50,616 bases of DNA, from positions 1 to 50,616 of the forward strand of contig CAJJAX010000023.1 of assembly GCA_905182155.1 (NCBI GenBank), written 5' to 3'. Origin of the DNA: an uncultured Pseudomonadales bacterium. Its GTDB lineage: Bacteria; Pseudomonadota; Gammaproteobacteria; Pseudomonadales; Azotimanducaceae. Positions 27,372-36,049 of this stretch are shown here, in pieces. A program made the translations under genes and the position numbers. How positions within the stretch are numbered: position 1 is the stretch's first letter; each line of letters opens with the position of its first letter. Under the pieces are notes generated by a model. The model was given only the letters and a program-made list of their open reading frames with translations. It did no database searches and was not told the DNA's origin.

Positions 27372-28934
27372 TTAGACGGTCTGTAACCGATGTTGTTTGA
27401 GGGTCTCCAAAAGCGCGCGATTGCTGGGCATATGGGTCCTGAGGCGGGTTGCCTGTTTGGTAACCTCGGCAAAGGTGCGTCGCGCCGAGGCCATTTGTTG
27501 GTCATGATGCCGGTGTTGGGGCATCGTTCGGGCGGGTCGAAACCCCATGCCATACAGGACATATTGATAGCTCGCTGAGGGAAACATTTCGTCCTTATGG
27601 TAACCCTCATGGTGCCAAGGGGGCCGGTAGGCCCAAGTTTGCAAAAGCGATGTGAGCGATTCCGGTATGCTCCTCGGATGTCGATGGTCAACCCAATAAG
27701 GCTCTGTGCGCGTGGAGAGTACATAGTGTAGCTTCAAAAAATCTATGATTTGATCCCAGCGGTATTGAAAGCGGTCATTATATCGTTTGCTGACCCGGTC
27801 CATGTCGCTGCGATCTGCGGGCAGTTCATCCGCAATCATTGTGGCGCCGAGTTCAACCAAAACCAAGGCTGATGCCTCGAGCGGTTCGATAAACCCTGCT
27901 GCCATCCCGAGGGCAACACAATTGCGATGCCAAAAAATTTCTCGATGACCGGGCTCAAAGGCAATGGCGCGTGTTTGAACGGACGCCGCGATCGCCGCCG
28001 TACTGGTGCGCTCGATGTACTGCCGAAGGGTGCGTTCGGCCTCATCATCTGATTGGTGCTGGGTTGAGAAGACATATCCGGTGCCGCGACGTGTTGGCAG
28101 GCCGATGTCCCAGATCCATCCGGCGCTCTGGGCGGTTGAGTGGGTACACGAGGCAATGGGGTCGGTTTCATCGACGTATGGCGTTTGCGCGGCAATCGCC
28201 CGGTTGTTAAAGAGGGTGTCCGCTCGATCGATAAAGCCAATGTTGTACAGGCCGTTAATTAAAAGGCCGTGGGTGCCGCTACAGTCGATGAAGAGATCGC
28301 CATTGAGGTCATCGGTCCGGTCCGTCTTCAGCCGGTCGATGTCACCGTTGGGCTTGCACAAAACTGCCGTGACGTTCGCGACGACCTGCGTCACGCCCAA
28401 CTGCTCAGTGCAGTGCTTTTGCAGAAGGGCAGCGAACTTTCCGGCGTCGAGATGATATCCGTAGTTGGTAGAACCGGCATATTCCGGTGTGGTAATTTGC
28501 TTGGGGGCGAGATTGTCTGCAAACAGTGCGACCTGAGGACAGACCGTTTGATCGAACCGAGATTTTGTGTACTCCGCCAGATAGGCCTCAACTGGGTTTA
28601 ACGCGTCAAAGTCGGTGGGTGGCATAAAGGGATGGGTATAGCTGGCGCCGGTGTCGCTCGCCCAGCCGTGAAACTCGGTGCCTTGTTTAAAGCTGGCATC
28701 GCAAAAACGAAGGAAATCTGTTTCAGACAAACCGATGCGTTTTAAGGTGCGGCGCATCGAGGGCCAGGTGCCTTCGCCAACCCCAATGGTTTTAATGTCG
28801 GGGGACTCGATTAGTGTGACCCGCAAGCCAACGCCGTCGGCAGCAGAGGCATAGGTCGCGGCAATAATGCCGGCCGAGAGCCAGCCTGCGGAACCGCCGC
28901 CGATGATGACAATGTTGCGAATGGCCGAAGACAT
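27372..28934 (-). CDS. Flavin-dependent tryptophan-halogenase-like protein 2
   Basis: 520-residue paralogue of halogenase 1 and first gene of the minus-strand block. FAD motif GGGSAG is at residues 12-17; Lys83 (SFKQGTEFHGW) sits at the catalytic-Lys position, and FIEPLEASALVLVEL is the Glu region. The signature reads WIWDIGLP at 273-280, so the usual WxWxIP has Gly where Pro is expected and Pro two residues later. That may alter or abolish halogenation. The two paralogues are clearly diverged, not a recent duplicate. A substrate is not known. Confidence 0.88.
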   Translation of the reverse strand: MSSAIRNIVIIGGGSAGWLSAGIIAATYASAADGVGLRVTLIESPDIKTIGVGEGTWPSMRRTLKRIGLSETDFLRFCDASFKQGTEFHGWASDTGASYTHPFMPPTDFDALNPVEAYLAEYTKSRFDQTVCPQVALFADNLAPKQITTPEYAGSTNYGYHLDAGKFAALLQKHCTEQLGVTQVVANVTAVLCKPNGDIDRLKTDRTDDLNGDLFIDCSGTHGLLINGLYNIGFIDRADTLFNNRAIAAQTPYVDETDPIASCTHSTAQSAGWIWDIGLPTRRGTGYVFSTQHQSDDEAERTLRQYIERTSTAAIAASVQTRAIAFEPGHREIFWHRNCVALGMAAGFIEPLEASALVLVELGATMIADELPADRSDMDRVSKRYNDRFQYRWDQIIDFLKLHYVLSTRTEPYWVDHRHPRSIPESLTSLLQTWAYRPPWHHEGYHKDEMFPSASYQYVLYGMGFRPARTMPQHRHHDQQMASARRTFAEVTKQATRLRTHMPSNRALLETLKQHRLQTV

Positions 28935-29000
28935 GATTGAGATTGAAACTCCAAGGCAAATGAGAGCAAAACTAGCCCAACCCTAGTCTATACGTTGGTT

Positions 29001-29033
29001 AAAAAAAAGCCGCTCATTGAGAGCGGCTTTTTT
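29001..29033. terminator. Rho-independent terminator after the TonB receptor gene
   Basis: GCCGCTC-ATTGA-GAGCGGC hairpin (29009-29027) with A8 on the left and T6 on the right. On the minus strand it follows the receptor stop and precedes the halogenase 2 start, which separates the receptor transcript from the halogenase block. Confidence 0.85.
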
Positions 29034-29048
29034 CAGTCATTAAGCTGA

Positions 29049-32000
29049 CTAGTTGATTTGGTAGCGCAGGCCAATGTCATAGCGTGGCCCACCCTGAACC
29101 GCCTGCAGAACTTGATCTTTGGTTAAGCCGTAGACGTGAACGGTTTCCTCAGTCAGATTCAGACCGCTGAAATAAACGGTTAGCTTCTCAGTAGCGCGGT
29201 AGGTGATGCCCAAGTCCAACTGCCCATACGCTTCCACGTTGGTTGGGTTGGTATAGGTGCCTTGTCCTTGACCGGCGCCAGCTAGAAAGTCGTCTCGCCA
29301 GTTGTAGGCAAGGCGAACCTGAAGATCATTTTTGTCATAAAACGCGATCAGGTTGGCGGAGTCGCTCAAACCGTTCAGGACAAACTGACCCTCCAGCGGG
29401 TTAGCGATATCGTAGCCAATATTCGCATTGGCAAACGTGGCGTTGGCAACAAAACCATAGCCCGTATCGCCAAAGGTGTGCTGTAAGTTGATCTCGATGC
29501 CATCAACCTCGGCTGCCTTTTGGTTTACCGGTCGGCTCAATACCCAAACCAGCGCTGGGTCGCCATCCTGTCCATAAATTTCGGCAGGGGTGACGCTGGT
29601 GTCTACGGCGGCATTATCAGCATAATTGTTGATGATGTAGTTGCCGATTTCACCATAGTCCGTGTCCGTCAGGCCTGCAGCTGTTTTAGCGTCTTCCCAA
29701 AGTTGTCCGCCGATGACGTTGGGGATGTCGAATATCGGCGTTTCTTCAAAGCCGGTACCGATGAAGTTTTTAACATCTTTTTCGAAGTAGCCGACGGAGA
29801 AGTAGCTGTCATCCGCGTAGTACCACTCGAGTGACAGATCGATGTTTGTCGGCCTCCATAGGCAGTAACTGAGGATTGCCTCGTCGACCGCCACCGCGCA
29901 TCTGAGCCCAGGTAATCAATGAACTCGTCCAGACAACACTCAGCCGCCCTTGATGTCGTTATGAGCTCGTGCCGAGTAATGGTTCGACTATCCGAGCCTC
30001 GTGTCCACGACGTGATTCCATAATTTCAATATCAAAATCGATATTGGGTAGGAGCAGGTCGTACGAGGCTGTAATGTCCTCAAAGCCTTGTAGGAGGTTC
30101 CCGTCAGCATCTTCTGCAGGTAAAACCAAGACCTCTTCACCTGGCGCGAGCCACATGGTTCGGTCATACAAAACGCTTTTGGCGGCTGATGTAACATCTG
30201 TTTCTTCATAGCGAACGCCAGCGCGTAGGTTGGCGGGCATACCGCTGACATCGCCAGACCAATTGAGCTGAATGTAGGCCGCAAAAGACTCTTCCGTGGT
30301 TCGAATGTCGTTACCCCAGTCGGTGCTTGCGCAATAACCGGTGCCGCAGTCACCTGTGGTGGCATAATCTAGCCCTTCTGCGGCGTAATGCGCCTCACCG
30401 ACGGCCTGCAGGTCTGCAAGGCTGGCGGAGAAGAATTCGGTTTGCAACTCAGGGTGATCGCTGCCAGAAAGCTCATCGAACTGACCATCGATGCTGGATC
30501 GAACAACAACATCAGCAAGATCGCCGGGCCTGGTCAAGCCGCCCCAGTTATCAAGCTGAACGTTGCTTGAAACAGAGCGATTGCTGACTTCAGTCAATTG
30601 CACCCCAAAATCAATGCTGGAGGAATCCGTGAAGTCGAAGGTGCCGCTCACCTTAGCTTGCTCAATATCCATGTAGGCCGCGTCATTACCAAAGGTACTA
30701 CCGGTAATGATCATGTCGCTGGCATATAGTGGGCGGTTGGCCTCGCCACCTGAATTAAGGTTGAGCACCATAATCGGCATGTCAGAGCCAGTGATGAGGC
30801 TTTGACCAACTTTGTTAAAAGATGCCATGGTGACCAGCGAGCTGGTGCCATTGCCACCGATCGCGCCGGTTTCCGCGCTGGAATCGTGATAATCGACAGC
30901 CAACATCAGGCGGTCATTAACAGCCCACTCGATATTCAGGCCGATCGAGTCATTGGTGTTTTCCCGCCCATCTTCGCCCGTGCCCATCGCAAAGTCTGCG
31001 TTGTTGACGACTTCGCTGTAGATCGGTTGGGGTGTAGTGAATGCCGGAGTTATCCCATTCGCTCGTTTGTGACACCGCGTTGGTGTTCGAGAACCAAGCA
31101 GACATGTCGCTGTAAGAGCGCTCCAGCGTGAAGTTGGAGTGGATGTAGTCAACCGTTGCGATGATGTCATCCGTCGGCGCCCACTGCAAGAACGACTTGG
31201 CCGTTGGTTCGTTCGGATTCGAACTCTGCAATGTTGTAAGCCATCGATTGCGGAATGGAGTAGAAACTCGCTCGCAGACTTGCGGGCGATTGGCACTTGA
31301 CTGGCGTCGTTGACCACGATCGAGGCATCGTCGCCGGTCCGCGTAAACCAGCCGCCGGTCGACGCGGCATTCACGCCATTGTTTCGGTTCTGGTTGGACG
31401 CCGTAATCGCGATGCCCACCGTGTCGTCTGCAAACTTGCCAATATAGATGCCAGAAAATTCAGGCGTGATGTCATCGCCCGTACGGGTCGATGTGTCTTG
31501 CACCATCTTGGCCGAGATGCTGGCCGTGCTGTCAACGTTTCGAGCGGCTCCGGCATCGAGATGTTAATGGTGGATCCGACGCCGCCCGTTGGGATATCGG
31601 CCCGGCCGGTTTTGTAAACCTGAACCCCTGCGACGCCCTCCGAGGCCAGGTCGCCAAAGTCAAAGGACCGACTCGCGCCGTTGTGCGTTGGCATTTGGCG
31701 GCCATTCAGGGTCACCAAGTTGTACTCCGGGCCGAAGCCGCGAACCGTGACCTGGCTGCCTTCGCCCCGTAGAGCGCGAAATCGAGACGCCCGTGATGCG
31801 CTGGAGCGATTCCGCGAGGTTCGCATCCGGGAACTTACCCATGTCTTCAGCTGCGATTCTGCCATCGACCACGCCGCGGGCGTCGCGTTGGATTTCCATA
31901 GAGCGCTGCAGACTACCTCGGATGCCCTTTACGACGACCTCTTCCATGAGTCGCGTTTTGGGCGCCCATTTCTTCTTCGGCCATGAGTGGCGCGACGTGC

Positions 32001-32053
32001 CCAGCGATTGCCAAGGCCACGCTGCTCGAAAGTAGTTTGCGTTTGAATACCAT
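29049..32053 (-). pseudogene. TonB-dependent receptor, multiply frameshifted
   Basis: Outer-membrane active transporter of the large Xanthomonas/Caulobacter-type TonB receptor family, about 1000 residues once frames are joined. Start at 32053 gives signal MVFKRKLLSSSVALAIAG. The next frame has MEEVVVKGIRGSLQRSMEI and the plug GKFPDANLAESLQRITGVS. Another frame has EGSQVTVRGFGPEYNLVTLN and SEGVAGVQVYKTGRADIPTG. The barrel continues across several frames to RYDIGLRYQIN at the C-terminus. Shifts lie near 31948, 31765, 31525, 31255, 31200 and 31050, and more than one between 30000 and 29890. Conserved motifs survive, so error or recent loss are both possible. Likely cargo is an oligosaccharide from the neighbouring glucanase. 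Confidence 0.82.
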
Positions 32054-32076
32054 TGTGTTGAACCCCCTAGGTCGAG

Positions 32077-32097
32077 CTGCGCTCTTCAGAAGCGCAG
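32077..32097 (-). promoter_or_regulatory. Hairpin in the receptor 5' leader
   Basis: CTGCGCT-CTTCAGA-AGCGCAG, a 7-bp stem that ends 24 bp upstream of the receptor start codon on the minus strand. No T-run follows, so it is not a classic terminator. It may influence translation or be a dimeric regulator site. Confidence 0.4.
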
Positions 32098-32508
32098 TTG
32101 TATTCTGATCGGCCCTTAGTCCGGGCATCTCTCCACTCAAAAGGCTAACGGTTGACCTCCCGAAACTCATTGTTTTTGAGACTAACAGGGCATTTATGCG
32201 ATAACAGGGACGCTTAGCTTTTAAAAAGGGCAGGATGCTGCAGTTTACGGTGTTATTGAACGTCTTTGGCACCGATTTGGGCTCAGTTGAGTTGCAATGG
32301 TGTGCTGGTTTTATCGAAGGGCCCGTCTAAGTAAGCACTTTGGCAGTGCGCAGCATTCGGTGAAGATCGGTCAAGGTTGGCGATGATCGATCCAAGAAAT
32401 GGTCGACGCCCCAGTGTCAGGATGCCGTACTTTTAAGACGTTAACTTTTGATTGAAAGCTTGGGTTTCACCCAATGTTTTATTTCAAGCTTGCACAACGC
32501 TTGAGAAA
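32098..32508. other. Intergenic region upstream of the receptor gene
   Basis: About 410 bp between the receptor start and the end of the NUDIX gene (both minus strand). It should contain the receptor promoter, but I find no clear sigma-70 pair and no HexR-like site. No gene is supported. Confidence 0.4.
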
Positions 32509-32958
32509 TCAAATCGATTTCAGCAACGTCCCCACTACCAGGCGATCCACCGGCCATTTAAAATCGTCTGCATTTAGGTCCGAAAGCCCGACCCAGCGCG
32601 GAACTTCGCATTTCAGGCCAGCGTTTTCGGGGAAATCAAAGGGCTTCGTTTTGGCTTCAAACTGTTGTTCACCAACAAGCTTCACCGTGTAATAGATACT
32701 GATGAGTTGGTCGGTGTCGCGAAAGGCCGATGGCTGAAAGTAATCGGTGGTGTAAAGGTGGTCCAGCACTTCAACCGGTTGGTCGAGTTCTTCCATAAAC
32801 TCCCGCATGAGGCAATCACATGTGCCTTCGCCCCACTCTAATCCGCCTCCCGGGAACTTGGTAAATAAAAGACCTTTGATCCGTTCATCGCTTACCAATA
32901 ATTGGTTTTGAGCGTTAATCAAAACGCCATAAACCCGTACATTAAATTGCTTCATCAT
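32509..32958 (-). CDS. NUDIX hydrolase
   Basis: 149-residue nucleoside-diphosphate-X pyrophosphatase. The NUDIX box runs from Gly38 (GGLEWGEG) with Glu44, then REFMEE at 52-57. The usual Gly after EEx is Asp59, a small departure. The fold fits general housecleaning NUDIX enzymes; the substrate cannot be read from the sequence. It is a single gene, and its neighbours offer no pathway clue. Confidence 0.85.
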   Translation of the reverse strand: MMKQFNVRVYGVLINAQNQLLVSDERIKGLLFTKFPGGGLEWGEGTCDCLMREFMEELDQPVEVLDHLYTTDYFQPSAFRDTDQLISIYYTVKLVGEQQFEAKTKPFDFPENAGLKCEVPRWVGLSDLNADDFKWPVDRLVVGTLLKSI

Positions 32959-33669
32959 GACGCGTTGACTGCTCTTGTTGTGCCGTGTTGTCCAGGGGGT
33001 CCTTGCGAGTGCTCGAGGGTATCGCCAGCAGTTTGCAGGGGGTTAGGTATTGGCTCTTTAGCGCGATCCACCACCAAACCTCAAAGCGGGTGGTATTGTC
33101 AAAGCCGATGTGACCGATGCGTGAAAGCGAAAGGCTCACTGGGCATTAAACCATTCCCCATCAAAGCTTGCGTTATTTAATTTTTTGGCGATGCCGTGTC
33201 CGACAAGTCGGGTCCGATAAAACCCCTTGGGTAAAATTGGGTTTAGGCCGGCAGTTTTTGATCAACGCCCTGGTGACCAAGGGCTTGATCAATAGGTGTG
33301 CGCGAGGAGTGCTGGCCTGGATGGGTTAATGAAAGAGGGCTCAGTCGATTAGACGGCGTACAACGAACCCAAGAACCAACCCAAGAACCAACCAGAAAGC
33401 ACGCCAACGAATCGCCGCAATCGCTGAGTCGCCTTGTCTTCAGCTTTGATTCGCCTATTAAAGGCCGTTATTGGACGCGCTGTCGCAATGGTTTCAGTCA
33501 ATCGCGGTTGAAAAGGGTGATTGCCAATCAGGTTATGGGCGCGGACCGGCGCATTGTGATGGTCTCAATCGATGAATAATGGCCCGTGGGGTTTTTGACC
33601 CGGAACGTTTTGTGACCGCCCATCGGGGTTTCCCCGCTTTACGCCGTTTAAAGGCAAAACGGTTCGGGT
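32959..33669. other. Gene-free stretch
   Basis: About 700 bp without a supported gene. A plus-strand frame at 33298-33579 contains a short repeated CAAGAACCAACC tract and no family motif. A minus-strand frame at 32942-33139 shows no motif either. The stretch may contain eroded coding sequence, but I cannot assign it. Confidence 0.35.
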
Positions 33670-33721
33670 TGACAGCGCTGTCATTTAGGCCTAAAACAAG
33701 AAATGACACCGTTGTCATTTC
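33670..33721. promoter_or_regulatory. Twin TGACA-N4-TGTCA palindromes upstream of a LytTR regulator gene
   Basis: TGACAGCGCTGTCA (33670-33683) is a perfect palindrome. GAAATGACACCGTTGTCATTTC (33700-33721) carries 9-bp perfect arms around CCGT. Both contain TGACA-N4-TGTCA, and their centres are 34 bp apart, close to three helical turns. Two dimers could therefore bind on one DNA face, ~75 bp before the regulator start. The cognate regulator is unknown. Confidence 0.6.
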
Positions 33722-33796
33722 GTGACTTTAGGGGCGGGGTTGCCGATCTTCGAAAAACACAATGCATGATTAAATTCAATGCAAAGGGGGTGTTCA

Positions 33797-34684
33797 GTGG
33801 CAAGTAGTCAAATGCAGAGTTCTGTGGGACGTCGTGAACGCACCGAATGGCAAGCCGAGGCAGTCCAAGTGGTCGTGGGTTGTAGTGGTCGATCGGTTTT
33901 AATGAAGTTGAAAGAGATGCTGCGCGATGAGCGCCTCATCGACGTGGTTGCGGCCTGCCCTTCGGGCGATGAAATTTTAAGAGCGTGTGAGCAACTCAGA
34001 CCGAACCTTGTGATTCTCGATACCGGGATTACGTCACCCGATGCGTTGGTTGTGGCGTCAACATTACAAGCTCAATATGCCATCAAGGTTGTGCTGGTTT
34101 CAGAACCCGTTGACGCTCAATCGCACGGTGCTGCGCTCGTCGCCGTTGAGTTTAACCCGAAAACCTTTGATGCCGATCGTTTGCATGAAACAGCTAGAGA
34201 TACGTTGGACACAGTCGATGGCGGACACCCAGTAGACGGGTCAGGACATTTTTGTTTAGACCAAAAGCGCTTGCCCGCATCAGGGTTTGCGACCCACAAA
34301 ACAGGCCATCAGCTTCAGTCGTCCTCGCAACATGGGGACAACAGCGCGCGGCATCGGATGTTGCGGAAACTGTTAGTTCGTGATTCTGGGGTCGTCAAGG
34401 TTGTGCCCTTTGATGATATTGGTTGGGTAGATGCGGCGGGTGATTATATGTGCGTGCATGCCCATGGCGAGACCTTGGTTATGCGCAGCACGTTGCGTGA
34501 ACTCATTGATAAACTTGATGAGCGCACCTTCGCGCGAATTCATCGTTCGACCATCGTCAATGTTGAAAAAATCGTCAGCCTGACGCCCCTTGCAAAAGGT
34601 GCCGGGTTGCTTGAACTTGCCTGTGGCAAAACACTGAAGGTATCGCGAAACTATCGCGATTCGGTTAAGAACCTGTTTCAGTAG
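33797..34684 (+). CDS. LytTR-family response-regulator-like protein with degenerate receiver
   Basis: About 295 residues. The GTG at 33797 is preferred over the ATG at 33779 because AAAGGGGG lies 6 bp before it. Residues ~25-135 look like a receiver domain (VVVGCSGRSVLMKLKEMLRD, NLVILDTGI with the phosphoacceptor Asp75). The acidic pair after strand 1 is replaced by CSG, and the usual KP after strand 5 is not recognisable. Residues ~195-295 form a LytTR DNA-binding domain (FDDIGWVDAAGDYMCVHAHG, FARIHRSTIVNVEKIVSL). No histidine kinase is adjacent. It probably regulates without canonical phosphorylation, perhaps itself through the upstream twin palindromes. Confidence 0.85.
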   Translation: MASSQMQSSVGRRERTEWQAEAVQVVVGCSGRSVLMKLKEMLRDERLIDVVAACPSGDEILRACEQLRPNLVILDTGITSPDALVVASTLQAQYAIKVVLVSEPVDAQSHGAALVAVEFNPKTFDADRLHETARDTLDTVDGGHPVDGSGHFCLDQKRLPASGFATHKTGHQLQSSSQHGDNSARHRMLRKLLVRDSGVVKVVPFDDIGWVDAAGDYMCVHAHGETLVMRSTLRELIDKLDERTFARIHRSTIVNVEKIVSLTPLAKGAGLLELACGKTLKVSRNYRDSVKNLFQ

Positions 34685-35070
34685 CCCTGGATCGTTCGGC
34701 GTTTAAAAGCCTGCTCGCATCCTTGCGCTGTCGGTGAAGGCGCGACGCCAAGCGCGCCGTGTGGCATTAGCTTGTGACGCGTTTTAGCGATCGCGACCGC
34801 ATAGGACAAACCGTCATGCAGCCGAACCGCTAAACCGCTAAACCGCTAAACCATGGCCGCCTTAGCGATATCACAACGCAGTGCTGCAGGCATCGATCCC
34901 TATGCGCTGCTTCGACCGGCATGCCAGCGCAAGAACACCACGGCTTGCAAAGCCGGCCCCTTCAGACCTTCTTACCTGAATCAGAACGCGCTGCGGGTGC
35001 AGAAAGAACCGGGCCCGCGTTTAAACGGTTTGCGTGGGTAGGGCGCAGATGAACCGCCGCGCATCTGCGC
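34685..35070. repeat. Spacer with three CCGCTAAA direct repeats
   Basis: 386 bp between the regulator gene and the end of the PhyH gene. CCGCTAAA occurs three times in tandem at 34827-34850. An open frame at 34853-35041 has no family match and no ribosome site. No terminator hairpin with a T-run was found. Confidence 0.45.
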
Positions 35071-35988
35071 TCACGCATCGGGCGCCCAAGCAACGGGGAA
35101 GACCTGAGGAAAATCGGACAGCGGTTGGCCGTCCTGCGGTTGATGATCATACAGCGCGAGGGGGTCGGGAATGGCCTGGCTCCGTCTGCGTAGATAGTGC
35201 ACATCTGGCCCTGCCCAAAGCGAGGCATGAGCGCGCCGAGGATGGGTTAAGGTTGCGCCGCCCCGAGCTGAATGAAGAATGTGGCCGTGAAATAAGAGCA
35301 CGTCGCCCGGCTCGTATTCCCATCCGAGAATCTCGAAGGACTCGCGATTGCCTTCAATATCAGGCAACTCGGGCAGGGTTGGATCTAAAAACGAATCAAA
35401 GTAGGTCCAGTGCGCATGGGCTTCTCGGCCAATCAAAATTTCCCCCGCGGCATGCGCTTGCTCGAGTTTGGCGGCGCCCTGTGGATCTGCTTTTGGGTCA
35501 AGGCCAACCGGGGGGCGGTAGGTCACGTTCCATCGATGCGAGCCCCGAATGACTTCAATGCTGACATCCCGCGGCGCGACGTCTGCACAAACCCAGGCCC
35601 GCACCAGCTGATGACCATCAATATTGTAGTAGCTTGTGTCCTGATGCCAGGCGCTTGGAAAGACTTTACCGGCTGGCTTATAAAACATCTGATCCATATA
35701 AAATCGCACGGGTGCTTCGAGCACCGATCCAACGATTTCAGAAATCGGAGATTCTTTCATCAATTGGTCAAGGCAAGGCGAGTGCGAGGCTGGAAACTGA
35801 TCGATCCGCAGTGGCATGGCAACGCCGGCGGACATGCCGTCGGGGTTCGCTTGCGTGAACTCAAGGCCTTCTTCAAGCAGCGCATTCCAGCGGCCTGCGA
35901 GTACGCCCTTTAAAAGCACCGCGCCATCACGATGAAAATCGTGTTTTTCCTGCTCTGTTATGGGTCGTAACAATCCGGATATTGGCAT
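35071..35988 (-). CDS. Phytanoyl-CoA dioxygenase (PhyH) family protein
   Basis: 305-residue Fe(II)/2-oxoglutarate-dependent oxygenase. The start at 35988 (MPISGLLRPITEQEK) is chosen because GGAGGAG lies upstream at good spacing; a longer frame begins at 36078. The iron ligands are His115 and Asp117 (SAWHQDTSY) and distal His239 (LLFHGHILHSA). Arg near 252 would bind 2-oxoglutarate. The family hydroxylates lipids, ectoine-like solutes or other small molecules; the substrate here is unknown. It is divergent from the enoyl-CoA hydratase-like gene with ~60 bp between, suggesting shared control. Confidence 0.88.
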   Translation of the reverse strand: MPISGLLRPITEQEKHDFHRDGAVLLKGVLAGRWNALLEEGLEFTQANPDGMSAGVAMPLRIDQFPASHSPCLDQLMKESPISEIVGSVLEAPVRFYMDQMFYKPAGKVFPSAWHQDTSYYNIDGHQLVRAWVCADVAPRDVSIEVIRGSHRWNVTYRPPVGLDPKADPQGAAKLEQAHAAGEILIGREAHAHWTYFDSFLDPTLPELPDIEGNRESFEILGWEYEPGDVLLFHGHILHSARGGATLTHPRRAHASLWAGPDVHYLRRRSQAIPDPLALYDHQPQDGQPLSDFPQVFPVAWAPDA

Positions 35989-36049
35989 GAAATTTCTCCT
36001 CCGTATTGGTGTTAGCATATCAGAAATACGTTGAAACCTAGGGGGGCGC

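Noticed and set aside
33298-33579. Plus-strand frame with QEPTQEPT repeat
   Set aside because: No family match; the repeat is a short direct duplication and the rest looks noncoding.
34853-35041. 62-residue plus-strand frame
   Set aside because: No ribosome site or motif; lies between a regulator and a convergent gene.
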